Source of the DNA: Pseudarthrobacter siccitolerans
Lineage (GTDB): Bacteria > Actinomycetota > Actinomycetes > Actinomycetales > Micrococcaceae
Reading direction: 5' to 3'
NCBI RefSeq assembly: GCF_001046895.1
Contig: NZ_CAQI01000034.1
Span: 1-36,537 of the forward strand
Length of the DNA: 36,537 bases
Shown here: positions 24,513-32,611 of the stretch, in pieces
How the letters are laid out: every line of letters starts with the position of its first letter
Numbering within the stretch: the stretch's first letter is position 1
Notes under the pieces: generated by a model
What the model saw: the letters and a program-made list of their open reading frames with translations, nothing else
What the model was told of the DNA's origin: nothing
The model's database searches: none
Translations under genes and position numbers: made by a program

Positions 24513-25280
24513 ATGACGGCGGAACTTCAGGCTCCCGTCCGCTCCCTGGGCTCATGGACCATCGGTGTGGTGGGCATTGCCGGACTGGCAGCGATCATCG
24601 GCGGGGTGTATGCGTCCCGCGAAGCCCTGGTGGCCGTTGCCGTGGTCATTGCGGCTGCTGTTGGCATCGGCTGGCCGCACTTCCTCCGCATTCCCGCCAA
24701 AAAGACCCTCGCCACCGTAATCGGCCTCGCCGGAGCCGGCTCAGCCGTCGCCGCCGCCTACGCACCCGCCCCCGGGTTCCTGGACTGGACGCCGCCCTTC
24801 ATTGCCCTTGGCATCATGGCCGTGTTTGTGGTGCAGCTCATCCGCGGGACCGGGCAGGCGCAGCGGCTGGAGTCCACCCTCGGATGTTCCGTGGGCGTGC
24901 TCCTCTCCTGCCTGGGCGCCGGGTGGATCGCCGGTGCCAGGTTCAACGGGGTCCGCGAAATGCTGCTCGTGGCCGCCATCAGCGCCGCCGTTGCCCTGCT
25001 GGCGGGACTGATCCGCTGGCCGGACAGCATTGTGGCGCCCCTGGGGATCGTCCTGGCCGGACTCGCGGGGCCGCTTGCCGGGCTGGTGCTCTCCGACATC
25101 GCCGTGCTCCCGGCCGCGATCTTCGGAGTGGTGGTGGGCGCAGTGCTGGTGAGCTTCCGCCGCCTTGTAACGCTCCGCGGGGCTCCACTAAATGTTCCCG
25201 CAGCCCTTAGCATGGGGCTGGCGCCTGTCTCCGCGGTGGGTTCGCTGGCCTACTTCATAGACAAACTACTCATCTACTAA
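24513..25280 (+). CDS. Multi-spanning membrane protein of unknown function
   Basis: 255 aa, ATG at 24513. About eight hydrophobic segments with few charges between them, rich in Ala, Val, Leu and Gly; a short basic loop (FRIPAKKT) and an RGTGQAQR loop are the only polar stretches of note. No transporter signature or catalytic motif is visible, so I do not name a family. The next gene, a 37-aa membrane protein, starts 16 bases after the stop. Possibly a permease-like or envelope protein of the genus. Confidence 0.7.
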   Translation: MTAELQAPVRSLGSWTIGVVGIAGLAAIIGGVYASREALVAVAVVIAAAVGIGWPHFLRIPAKKTLATVIGLAGAGSAVAAAYAPAPGFLDWTPPFIALGIMAVFVVQLIRGTGQAQRLESTLGCSVGVLLSCLGAGWIAGARFNGVREMLLVAAISAAVALLAGLIRWPDSIVAPLGIVLAGLAGPLAGLVLSDIAVLPAAIFGVVVGAVLVSFRRLVTLRGAPLNVPAALSMGLAPVSAVGSLAYFIDKLLIY

Positions 25281-25296
25281 CGGTTAGGATGGCATC

Positions 25297-25410
25297 ATGT
25301 CCGTACTTGCTTTTGAAATTTTCTTCCTTGTCCTGCTCGGCATCGCCAGCCTGTCCATGGCCTGGTTTGCCGGCTTTGTCGTCTACCGCCTCTTCAAAGG
25401 CCAGAAGTAG
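25297..25410 (+). CDS. 37-aa single-span membrane protein
   Basis: A very small gene. From ATG 25297 to TAG at 25408-25410 it encodes 37 residues: a mostly hydrophobic helix (about 5-30) ending with the basic tail RLFKGQK. AGGA sits seven bases before the ATG, and the gene fits in the 168-base space between the membrane protein and the nitrobindin-like gene. The sequence is hydrophobic throughout without frame disruption, and spacing and ribosome-binding site support a real gene. Role unknown; it may be a subunit or modulator of a membrane complex. Confidence 0.65.
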   Translation: MSVLAFEIFFLVLLGIASLSMAWFAGFVVYRLFKGQK

Positions 25411-25448
25411 ACCCTTTCCGGAGCTAGCCGTTTTCCGAGGTAATTGCT

Positions 25449-26057
25449 GTGCCGATTGACATTCCCACAGACCTGACTCCAGAACTTGTCCCGCTTTCCT
25501 GGCTCATTGGTGAGTGGGAGGGCCGCGGCCGGCTGGGCAGCGGGGACGAGGACTCGGAGCACTTCCTGCAGCACGTATCGTTCACGCACAACGGGCTGCC
25601 GTACCTGCAGTACCGTGCGGAGAGCTGGCTGACGGACGACGACGGCACGCGCCTGCGGCCGCTGACGGTCGAGACCGGCTTCTGGGCACTGGAGCGCAAA
25701 CAGCTGGATGCCGACGGCGGCCCCGGCCTGATCCCGGCAGACATTGTGCCTGCGCTGAAGAGCGCTGACGAGGTGGAGGCCCTGCGCAACAGTGAGGGCG
25801 GCTTCGATATCTCCGTGTCCATCTCCCATCCCGGGGGAATCTCCGAGCTGTACTACGGGCAGATCAAGGGCCCGCAGATCCAGCTCACCACGGACATGGT
25901 GATGCGCGGGAGCCACTCCAAGGACTACAGTGCTGCCACGCGGATCTTCGGCCTGGTGGACGGCAACCTGCTGTGGCGCTGGGATGTGGCGGTCGGGGGC
26001 AAGGAAGGCAAGGGGCTCGAAGCCCACGCATCTGCCTTCCTCAAAAAAGTTTCCTGA
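25449..26057 (+). CDS. Nitrobindin-like FABP/heme-binding beta-barrel protein
   Basis: 202 aa, GTG start at 25449 with CGAGG eight bases upstream. Family landmarks are LSWLIGEWEGRGRLG (first strand), LPYLQYRAESWL, ETGFWALE, and the C-terminal His193 in LEAHASAFLKKV, the axial heme ligand in nitrobindins (M. tuberculosis Rv2717c type). It binds ferric heme in a ten-stranded barrel and is linked to peroxynitrite isomerisation. Signal-free, so cytosolic. In this species the heme ligand is conserved, so heme binding is likely. Confidence 0.9.
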   Translation: MPIDIPTDLTPELVPLSWLIGEWEGRGRLGSGDEDSEHFLQHVSFTHNGLPYLQYRAESWLTDDDGTRLRPLTVETGFWALERKQLDADGGPGLIPADIVPALKSADEVEALRNSEGGFDISVSISHPGGISELYYGQIKGPQIQLTTDMVMRGSHSKDYSAATRIFGLVDGNLLWRWDVAVGGKEGKGLEAHASAFLKKVS

Positions 26058-26096
26058 CCGCACCAGGTCCGGAGGAACGAAAAGAGGGGCGCGGCC

Positions 26097-26849
26097 ATGG
26101 AAGATCCCCGGAACCTGCCGGCGTCGCCGAACGGGCAGGACTACAGCGGCCTCAAAGCCCTCTTTTTCAACGGCACCCTGAAACGGTCGCCGCAGACGTC
26201 CAACACGGACGGGCTGATCACCATCAGCCGGCGCATCATGGAAAAACAGGGTGTCAGCACCCGGGTCATCCGCACCGTGGACCACGATATTGCCAGCGGC
26301 GTCTACCCGGACATGACCCAGTACGGCTGGCCCACGGACGAATGGCCGCAGCTGTACCCGGCGGTGCAGGAAGCGGACATCGTGGTGGTGGCCGGGCCCA
26401 TCTGGCTGGGCGACAACTCCTCCCAGACCAAGAAGCTCGTCGAGCGCCTCTACGCCCATTCCGGTGAAGTCAACGGCAAGGGCCAGTGGGCGTTCTACCC
26501 CAAGGTGGGCGGCTGCCTGATCACGGGCAACGAGGACGGCATCAAGCACTGCTCCATGAACGTCCTGTACAGCCTGCAGCACATCGGCTTCAGCATTCCA
26601 CCCCAGGCGGATGCCGGCTGGATCGGTCCGGTCGGTCCGGGACCGAGCTACCTGGATGAGGGCTCCGGCGGTCCCGAAACCGACTTCACCAACCGGAACG
26701 TGACGTTTATGACCTGGAACCTCCTGCACCTGGCCCGGATCCTCAAAAACGCCGGCGGGTACCCCGCCTACGGAAACCTTCCCAACGAATGGGCCGCGGG
26801 AACCCGCTTCGATTTTGAAAAACCGGAATACTCCCCACCCGCGCCCTAG
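26097..26849 (+). CDS. NAD(P)H-dependent FMN-reductase/flavodoxin-fold protein
   Basis: 250 aa. The phosphate loop FNGTLKRSPQTSNTDG and the GPIWLGDNSSQTKKLVERL segment are those of flavodoxin-like NAD(P)H:quinone/FMN reductases that bind FMN. The longer C-terminus (LEHIGFS-type middle and a terminal FDFEKPEYSPP) is typical of the larger actinobacterial members. Starts 39 bases after the nitrobindin-like gene, so both may serve oxidative or nitrosative stress. Physiological substrate unknown. Confidence 0.85.
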   Translation: MEDPRNLPASPNGQDYSGLKALFFNGTLKRSPQTSNTDGLITISRRIMEKQGVSTRVIRTVDHDIASGVYPDMTQYGWPTDEWPQLYPAVQEADIVVVAGPIWLGDNSSQTKKLVERLYAHSGEVNGKGQWAFYPKVGGCLITGNEDGIKHCSMNVLYSLQHIGFSIPPQADAGWIGPVGPGPSYLDEGSGGPETDFTNRNVTFMTWNLLHLARILKNAGGYPAYGNLPNEWAAGTRFDFEKPEYSPPAP

Positions 26850-26901
26850 CCTTGCAAGGCCGCACCGGCTCCCTGCCCTCGCAAGCTCGGGCCGGGGCAC
26901 T

Positions 26902-26935
26902 CGCCGGAGCGGTTCCACGGCCAGGGAACCCGGCG
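26902..26935 (+). terminator. Candidate hairpin after the FMN-reductase gene
   Basis: GGTTCC (26911-26916) pairs with GGAACC (26925-26930) across 8 bases, and CGCCG (26902-26906) pairs with CGGCG (26931-26935) with a 4-base bulge on the left. No U-tract. It lies in the 158-base gap before the ygfZ-like gene. Confidence 0.4.
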
Positions 26936-27007
26936 GGCGTGGCCCCACTGCCCAGCCGGACCTAACGGGGATGGAATACTCACTGACTTAAGGACGTTGC
27001 CCCCAGT

Positions 27008-28090
27008 ATGACTACTCCCAGCCCTCTTTTGTCGCGCCCCGGAGCCGTTGAGGCGGCCGGTGCCGACGCCGGCGTCGCGGCCCACTACGGCGAGCCGCTG
27101 CGCGAGCAGCGCGCCCTCGCAGCTGGAACCGCCGTCGTCGACCTCTCCTGCCGCGGCGTGGTGACTGTCACCGGGCCGGACCGCCTGAGCTGGCTCAACA
27201 CGCTGTCCTCCCAGCAGGTCACCGGCCTGCAGGCGGGGGAGTCCAGCGAACTGCTCCTCTTGAGCGTGCAGGGCAGGATCGATTTCGACGCCAGGGTCAT
27301 TGACGACGGCGGGACCACCTGGCTGATCGTGGAGGCTGCCGAAGCTGCCCCGCTGGCGGAGTTCCTCAACAGGATGAAGTTCATGCTGCGGGTAGAGATC
27401 GCGGACGTCTCAGCCGACTGGGCTGTGGTGGGAAGCACCAAGGCCGTCCCCGAGTGGTCCTCCTACCTTGCATGGCAGGACCCTTGGCCGCATGTATCCG
27501 CTGGCGGATACTCCTACGCAACGGTTGCGGAGCAAAACCATCCCGGCCTCGAACGCCCGTGGTTTGAGTACCTGGTCCCTGCCGCCGGGCTGGAAGCAGC
27601 GGTGGACGGGCGGCCCCTGGCCGGGGTCCTCGCCGCAGAAGCCCTTCGCGTTGCTGCCTGGCGTCCCCGCATCGGTGCCGAGACGGACGACAAGACGATC
27701 CCGCACGAACTGGACCTCCTTCGCACCGCAGTGCACCTGGCCAAAGGCTGTTACAAGGGCCAGGAAACCATCGCGCGCGTGCATAACCTGGGCCACCCGC
27801 CACGGCGGCTCGTGTTCCTCCAGCTCGACGGCTCACAGCACACGCTGCCCGACGCCGGCAGCCCGGTGCTCGTGGGGGAGCGGAAGGTCGGCGCGGTGAC
27901 CTCCGTGGCCCAGCATTACGAGATGGGCCCGGTAGCCCTGGCGGTCATAAAGCGTTCCGTGGCGGCGGATGAAATACTGACGGTCCTGGACGGGGACGAG
28001 CCGTACCCTGCCGTCCAGGAACTTATCGTTGCCCCCGACGCCGGCCAGGTGGTGGGGCGCCAGACCGGATTCCTCAAGGGGCCACGCTGA
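27008..28090 (+). CDS. ygfZ: YgfZ/GcvT-like folate-binding protein
   Basis: 360 aa. The aminomethyltransferase-like barrel is led by LSWLNTLSSQQVTG and ended by the YgfZ signature KGCYKGQETIARV with its conserved Cys248. YgfZ uses folate to support assembly or repair of certain iron-sulfur enzymes. Length fits. The TGA and ATG of the next gene share one base (28090), so an ankyrin protein is translationally coupled to it. No glycine cleavage genes are nearby, against a GcvT role. Confidence 0.92.
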   Translation: MTTPSPLLSRPGAVEAAGADAGVAAHYGEPLREQRALAAGTAVVDLSCRGVVTVTGPDRLSWLNTLSSQQVTGLQAGESSELLLLSVQGRIDFDARVIDDGGTTWLIVEAAEAAPLAEFLNRMKFMLRVEIADVSADWAVVGSTKAVPEWSSYLAWQDPWPHVSAGGYSYATVAEQNHPGLERPWFEYLVPAAGLEAAVDGRPLAGVLAAEALRVAAWRPRIGAETDDKTIPHELDLLRTAVHLAKGCYKGQETIARVHNLGHPPRRLVFLQLDGSQHTLPDAGSPVLVGERKVGAVTSVAQHYEMGPVALAVIKRSVAADEILTVLDGDEPYPAVQELIVAPDAGQVVGRQTGFLKGPR

Positions 28091-28515
28091 TGACTGACAA
28101 CGCCGCCGTACCGAACAACAACGCCGACGTACCCTCCAATTCCGACGACGAGGCGGTGGCCCTGGCACACACGCTCTTCCAGGCCGCCAGGGAGGGGAAC
28201 TCGGCTTTGCTGGGCGCGTATCTCGACGCCGGCGCTCCCGCCACCTTGACCAATGCCGCCGGCGACTCCCTGCTGATGCTGGCCGCCTACCACGGCCACG
28301 CAGAGGCTGTGCAGCTGATCCTGAAACACGGCGCCGAAGCCAACGCGGCCAACGACCGGGGACAGACTCCGCTGGCCGGAGCCGCGTTCAAGGGTTACAC
28401 CGATGTTGCCCGTGTCCTGCTGGACGCCGGCGCGGACCCGGACGCGGGGTCACCCTCGGCCCGCGCCGCCGCCCAAATGTTCGCCCGTACGGAGATCCTG
28501 AATCTCCTGGGCTAG
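28090..28515 (+). CDS. Ankyrin-repeat protein, coupled to ygfZ
   Basis: 141 aa, ATG at 28090 overlapping the last base of the ygfZ stop. After an acidic start the protein has about three ankyrin repeats: ALLGAYLDAGAPATLTNAAG, SLLMLAAYHGHAEAVQLILK and TPLAGAAFKGYTDVARVLLD, each with the helix-turn-helix pattern. Ankyrin repeats are protein-binding scaffolds; no enzymatic site is seen. Small ankyrin proteins next to ygfZ suggest a partner or stability role, but this is not established. Confidence 0.85.
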   Translation: MTDNAAVPNNNADVPSNSDDEAVALAHTLFQAAREGNSALLGAYLDAGAPATLTNAAGDSLLMLAAYHGHAEAVQLILKHGAEANAANDRGQTPLAGAAFKGYTDVARVLLDAGADPDAGSPSARAAAQMFARTEILNLLG

Positions 28516-28562
28516 GCTCACCGGGTCCCGCCGGCAGCAGCAACCTGACGAAGGATGACCCA

Positions 28563-30077
28563 GTGGAAAACGTAGCAAAGCCGTGGCCGGCCCTTTGGTC
28601 GCTGGTGATCGGGTTCTTTATGATCCTGATCGACAGCACCATCGTGTCCGTGGCCAACCCGCGGATCATGGAAAGCCTGGACGCCGACATCAACTCGGTG
28701 ATCTGGGTGACCAGCGCCTATCTCCTGGCTTATGCCGTCCCGCTGCTGATCACGGGCAGGCTGGGCGACCGGTTCGGGCCCAAGAAGCTCTACCTGCTGG
28801 GCCTGGTGGTGTTTACGCTGGCCTCGCTGTGGTGCGGACTCTCCGCCGATGTCGAGACGCTGATTGCGGCGCGGGTGCTGCAGGGCCTTGGTGCGGCCAT
28901 CATGACGCCGCAGACCATGGCCGTCATTACGCGGATCTTCCCGCCGGACCGGCGCGGGGCGGCAATGTCCATCTGGGGAGCAACTGCCGGCATGGCGACT
29001 CTTGTGGGGCCCGTCCTGGGCGGCGTCCTGGTGGACGGCCTTGGCTGGGAATGGATCTTCTTTATCAACGTCCCGGTGGGCGTTGCGGGCTTTATCCTCG
29101 CCTGGCGCAACGTCCCCGCCCTCAGTACCCACCCGCACCGGTTCGATATCCCCGGTGTCCTGCTCAGCGCCGTCGGACTCTTCCTGCTGGTTTTCGGCAT
29201 CCAGGAAGGCGAGACATACAACTGGGGCACCATCACCGGGCCCATCAGCGTATGGGGCCTGATCGTTGCGGGAATCGGCGTCCTGGTCCTGTTTGTCCTG
29301 TGGCAGCGCTTCAACAAGGGTGAACCGCTGTTGCCGCTGGCACTGTTCCGGGACCGCAACTTCTCCCTCGCCAACCTTGGAATCACCCTGGTGGGCTTTA
29401 CGGTGACTGCCTTCACCCTGCCGCTCATTTTCTATTACCAGCTGGTCCGCGGGCTCACGCCCACCCAGTCAGCCCTCCTGATGGTGCCCATGGCGCTCAT
29501 CTCCGGTGGCCTGGCGCCCGTGGTGGGGAAGATTGTGGACCGCGTCAACCCGAAGTATCTTGCCGCTGGCGGTTTGACCCTGATGGCTGTGTCGCTGGTG
29601 TGGAACGCGGTCCTGATGCAGCCGGACACACCCATTTGGATGTTCCTGCTGCCCAGCGCCGTCCTGGGACTTGCCAACGCCGGCATTTGGGCGCCGCTGA
29701 GCACCACCGCCACCCGAAACCTGCCGCCGCGGCAGGCCGGTGCCGGTTCGGGGGTCTACAACACCACGCGGCAGTTCGGGGCGGTCCTGGGCAGCGCTGC
29801 CATCGCCGTGCTGATCCAGTCCCGGCTGGCTGCCGAGCTTCCCTCGGGCGGACCGGGCGGAGCCGCCGGCGAGGGCGTAGCGTTTTCCGGCAGCCTGCCG
29901 GAGGCCCTCCACAGTGGATTTTCGACGGCGATGAGCCAGTCCATCCTCCTGCCGGCCGGAGTGATCCTGGTTGGCGCTGCCGTGGCATTGTTCTTCGCCA
30001 AACCCCAGCCGGTTCAGGGCTGGGGCGTCGCTACCCCGTCAGCCAAGGTGGACGCTGGTCTGGATTCCGCCGGCTGA
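28563..30077 (+). CDS. MFS multidrug exporter, DHA2 (EmrB/QacA) family
   Basis: 504 aa, GTG start with AAGGA seven bases upstream. About 14 membrane helices are predicted, the count of the DHA2 family. The antiporter motif TAGMATLVGPVLGG (motif C) and motif A (GRLGDRFGPKK) are present, with IDSTIVSVANP in the first helix. Such pumps export drugs or toxic lipids by proton antiport. Its 3' end overlaps the convergent GNAT gene by 39 bases. Substrate unknown. Confidence 0.92.
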   Translation: MENVAKPWPALWSLVIGFFMILIDSTIVSVANPRIMESLDADINSVIWVTSAYLLAYAVPLLITGRLGDRFGPKKLYLLGLVVFTLASLWCGLSADVETLIAARVLQGLGAAIMTPQTMAVITRIFPPDRRGAAMSIWGATAGMATLVGPVLGGVLVDGLGWEWIFFINVPVGVAGFILAWRNVPALSTHPHRFDIPGVLLSAVGLFLLVFGIQEGETYNWGTITGPISVWGLIVAGIGVLVLFVLWQRFNKGEPLLPLALFRDRNFSLANLGITLVGFTVTAFTLPLIFYYQLVRGLTPTQSALLMVPMALISGGLAPVVGKIVDRVNPKYLAAGGLTLMAVSLVWNAVLMQPDTPIWMFLLPSAVLGLANAGIWAPLSTTATRNLPPRQAGAGSGVYNTTRQFGAVLGSAAIAVLIQSRLAAELPSGGPGGAAGEGVAFSGSLPEALHSGFSTAMSQSILLPAGVILVGAAVALFFAKPQPVQGWGVATPSAKVDAGLDSAG

Positions 30078-30755
30078 CAGGCCGAGCTTCCGGGCCAGCG
30101 CCAGGGATCCGGTGTTGCTGACGTCGGTGCGCCACTGCAGCGTCAGCCCCGCCGCTAAGGCTTCGTGCGCGGCGATGGACACGGCGAGCGAGCCCAGCCC
30201 GCGGCGCCGCCATTCCGGGTCCACCAGTACCCCGAGGTGCGCCAGTAGGCCCACCCACTCGGAGTAGGCGCCGCAGGCCAGGGGCACGCGGCGGCCTTCC
30301 ACCTCGTGGACGATCGTGTAGCGGTTCTCGAGGTCGGACAGGCCCACCTCGTTGACGTCGTCCGGCGGGCAGCGTCCCTCCAGTTCGATGGCTTCCGGAT
30401 TGCCGTGCGAGACCGTCATTTCTTCCGAGGGCTGCTTGAGCGGCAAGTCGTCTGCGAAAAACAGCGCCGCCGCACCCAGGCTGTGGCCGCCGTGGGAGCG
30501 GGTCAGTGTCAGGAGCGTGACGTGCTGGGCCAGCTCCTCATCCGGGATGCCCGCAGCGGCGTCGATCACCCACTGCGGACCCACCAGGGCCGAACTGCCA
30601 AAGAGCCGGACGAACTCCACGGTCCGGGCTGATTCGTCTGCACGGACAATCCGCTCGCCCGAGGCCAGGGCAGAACCGAAAGCGTCGTCGTCGAGTCCCA
30701 GGCGCCGTGCCCACGCAAGCTGGATGATGGCGGCAGAACCGGGGTCAAGTGTCAT
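30039..30755 (-). CDS. GNAT-family acetyltransferase
   Basis: 238 aa. The acetyl-CoA loop is seen late, in LGVLVDPEWRRRGLGSLAVS (the RRxGLG pattern), followed by DVSNTGSLALARKLGL, the usual C-terminal strand and helix. The first 120 residues are an extra domain before it. Convergent with, and overlapping, the MFS gene by 39 bases. It starts 63 bases after the pfkA stop on the same strand, so the two may share a transcript. Substrate unknown. Confidence 0.85.
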   Translation of the reverse strand: MTLDPGSAAIIQLAWARRLGLDDDAFGSALASGERIVRADESARTVEFVRLFGSSALVGPQWVIDAAAGIPDEELAQHVTLLTLTRSHGGHSLGAAALFFADDLPLKQPSEEMTVSHGNPEAIELEGRCPPDDVNEVGLSDLENRYTIVHEVEGRRVPLACGAYSEWVGLLAHLGVLVDPEWRRRGLGSLAVSIAAHEALAAGLTLQWRTDVSNTGSLALARKLGLSAGGIQTSVHLG

Positions 30756-30790
30756 AACTCCAGCCTAGGGCGGTCAAGGGGCGCCGCCGG

Positions 30791-30823
30791 GCAGGACACC
30801 TCAGCTAAGCAGGACACCTCAGC
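30791..30823. repeat. Tandem duplication spanning the pfkA stop codon
   Basis: The 15-base word GCAGGACACCTCAGC occurs at 30791-30805 and again at 30809-30823, an exact repeat with an 18-base period. The second copy contains the pfkA stop (30819-30821), and the first copy repeats the same stop context just downstream. It looks like a recent slippage or unequal-exchange duplication. Confidence 0.8.
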
Positions 30824-31844
30824 CGAAGAGGACGGCGGCTTCGTCGTAGCGCTTCTGCGGGACGGTCTTGAGCTGGCCCAGGGCTTCCTGGAAGCCCACG
30901 TGCTCGATGTCCGTGCCCTTCAGCGCCACCATGGTGCCCCAGTAGCCTTCCACCACGGAGTCGATGGCGGCCATGCCCAGCCGCGTGGCCAGGACACGGT
31001 CGAAGGCCGACGGCACGCCCCCGCGCTGGATGTGGCCCAGGATAGTGGCGCGGGTTTCGATGCCGGTGCGGGCTTCCAGTTCCGGGGCGAGCTGGTCTGC
31101 GATGCCGCCCAGTCGGGGGCGGCCGAAGGTATCCAGTCCGCGTTCGGAGTGCGGGGTTTCCATGTGCTCGGGCACGAAACCTTCGGCCACCACTACCAGC
31201 GGCGCGCGGCCGCGGGCGTGGGCTTCCTTCACCCATTCGGTGATCTGGTCGATGCTGACCTTCTGCTCCGGGATGAGGATGGCGTGGGCACCGGCGGCCA
31301 TGCCGGCGTGGAGGGCGATCCAGCCGACGTGCCGGCCCATCACTTCGGCGATCATGCAGCGGTGGTGTGACTCGCCGGTGGTCCGGAGCCGGTCGATCGC
31401 TTCGGTGGCGATCTGCACGGCGGTGTCGAAACCAAAGGTGTAGTCGGTGGCGTCGAGGTCGTTGTCCACGGTCTTGGGGACGCCCACGATCTTCAGTCCT
31501 GCGTCGGTGAGGCGCTTGGCCGCGGCCAGGGTTCCCTCACCGCCGATCGCGATGATCGCGTCGATGCCGAGGCGGTCCATGTGGGCTTTGATGACCTCGG
31601 GCCCACCGCCGTTTTCGAACGGGTTGGTGCGCGAGGTGCCAAGGATGGTGCCGCCCTGTTTGGCGATGCCGCGGACCATGGTACGGGGGATGTCGATGAT
31701 GTCGCCCTCCACCACCCCGCGCCAGCCGTCAAGGAAACCCACGAATTCGTGACCGTGGATGGCAATACCTTTGAGGACGGCTCCGCGGATCACGGCGTTC
31801 AGTCCGGGGCAGTCGCCACCGCTGGTGAGAATTCCAATTTTCAT
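30819..31844 (-). CDS. pfkA: 6-phosphofructokinase (ATP-type by residue 104)
   Basis: 341 aa. It phosphorylates fructose 6-phosphate in glycolysis. Numbering coincides with E. coli: LTSGGDCPGLN at the start, GGEGT at 101-105 and PKTVDND at 123-129 with the catalytic base Asp127. Gly104 predicts ATP rather than pyrophosphate as donor, while Lys124 is the pyrophosphate/mixed-type residue; the Gly104/Lys124 mix is known in actinobacterial ATP enzymes. Glu103 in place of Asp103 is less usual. AEVMGRHVGW and LGHIQRGG complete the family. The gene stands alone with a candidate promoter upstream. Confidence 0.95.
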   Translation of the reverse strand: MKIGILTSGGDCPGLNAVIRGAVLKGIAIHGHEFVGFLDGWRGVVEGDIIDIPRTMVRGIAKQGGTILGTSRTNPFENGGGPEVIKAHMDRLGIDAIIAIGGEGTLAAAKRLTDAGLKIVGVPKTVDNDLDATDYTFGFDTAVQIATEAIDRLRTTGESHHRCMIAEVMGRHVGWIALHAGMAAGAHAILIPEQKVSIDQITEWVKEAHARGRAPLVVVAEGFVPEHMETPHSERGLDTFGRPRLGGIADQLAPELEARTGIETRATILGHIQRGGVPSAFDRVLATRLGMAAIDSVVEGYWGTMVALKGTDIEHVGFQEALGQLKTVPQKRYDEAAVLFG

Positions 31845-31906
31845 GTCTCTGGCTCAAATCCTGGGGAGAAGTTATACAGGCAGAGCGCCACGCTGAGCTC
31901 ACATAG

Positions 31907-31937
31907 AGTCTAGTGGGGGGTGTGGGGTACGACACAA
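31907..31937 (-). promoter_or_regulatory. Candidate pfkA promoter
   Basis: On the minus strand TTGTGT (31937-31932) and TAGACT (31912-31907) are separated by 19 bases, a little wide. Transcription would begin near 31900, giving a leader of about 56 bases. Confidence 0.3.
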
Positions 31938-32003
31938 ACCGGTTACATTGGGGCACGGTCTTTACCGGGTCGCTTGGCCCCGTCACCCTCCACTTCACCG
32001 CGC

Positions 32004-32038
32004 AAAGACTCCCGCTCCAAATAGGAGCGGGAGTCTTT
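32004..32038 (-). terminator. Strong 15-bp intrinsic terminator of the PspC unit
   Basis: Arms 32004-32018 (AAAGACTCCCGCTCC) and 32024-32038 are exact complements around a 5-base loop. In minus orientation the stem closes in TTT, so it resembles a classical terminator. It ends the three-gene PspC unit, whose last stop is at 32049; the plus orientation also ends in TTTT, so it could work both ways. Confidence 0.8.
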
Positions 32039-32048
32039 TACTGCGCTG

Positions 32049-32306
32049 TTACGGGCGGTTGATGGACCGCCGGTCCAGGAAGGTCTGGAGCGGGATGCTG
32101 TTGCGCTGGTCCGGCAGGACCACCCAGGCCAGGAGGTAGAAGATCACGGCCGGACCCGGGAGGAGGCAGAAGACCAGGAAGGCGATCCGGACGAATGCGA
32201 CATCCACGTTGAGTTTGGCTGCGATTCCTCCCAGCACCCCTCCGAGCCACCGTTCCGGTCCGCGTTTCAGGCCAAGGCCCCTGACGATGCTGAAAAACTT
32301 GTCCAT
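32049..32306 (-). CDS. Short PspC-domain membrane protein
   Basis: 85 aa from ATG 32306, with AAGG about nine bases upstream. A longer frame to 32342 would overlap the previous gene. The whole protein is a PspC domain: RGPERWLGGVLGGIAAKLNVD, then a helix (RIAFLVFCLLPGPAVIFYLLAWVVLP). PspC domains sit in or against the cytoplasmic membrane in envelope-stress systems. It is the last gene of a unit with two others and a divergent two-component pair, all with PspC-type domains. Confidence 0.8.
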   Translation of the reverse strand: MDKFFSIVRGLGLKRGPERWLGGVLGGIAAKLNVDVAFVRIAFLVFCLLPGPAVIFYLLAWVVLPDQRNSIPLQTFLDRRSINRP

Positions 32307-32310
32307 GGCG

Positions 32311-32610
32311 CTAAGCCTTCCGTGTTGAGGGGCTGTTGTCACGTTTCCTGGCGGAGAGAAGTCCGCCCACCACCAGGGCGGCGCCGGCCCCGATCATCAG
32401 GCCGATCAGGACGTAGGTCCCGTTCAGGGTAACGATGCCCAGCTGGGCGATGATGATCAGTGCGGCGAGAGCCAGGACGATCAGGCCCCACACGATGGTG
32501 CCCACTCTCGCCCCTGTTGCTGGGGCACCAGAGGCGCCTGCCGCCGTCGTGCTTCCCGGGACGTATGGATCCGGAACATAGGGGTCCGGTGCCGGAGTGT
32601 TGGTGCTCAT
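32311..32610 (-). CDS. Small membrane protein of the PspC unit
   Basis: 99 aa from ATG 32610, with GAGGAAGG about 8 bases upstream; the preceding gene's stop is one base before it. A Pro-rich N-terminus with repeated DPYVP (residues 8-20) is followed by two hydrophobic helices (about 38-58 and 65-85) and a basic tail. I do not recognise a family. It sits between the LiaF-like gene and a short PspC gene in a tight operon, so it probably acts with them at the membrane. Confidence 0.65.
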   Translation of the reverse strand: MSTNTPAPDPYVPDPYVPGSTTAAGASGAPATGARVGTIVWGLIVLALAALIIIAQLGIVTLNGTYVLIGLMIGAGAALVVGGLLSARKRDNSPSTRKA

Positions 32611-32611
32611 T

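Noticed and set aside
25289..25296. ATG at 25289 as an alternative small gene
   Set aside because: It opens a different frame rich in Ser, Cys and Pro, with no ribosome-binding site at a proper distance.
25383..26948. 521-aa minus-strand frame
   Set aside because: It lies antisense to the nitrobindin-like and FMN-reductase genes, whose motifs are convincing on the plus strand; long open antisense frames are expected at this GC content.
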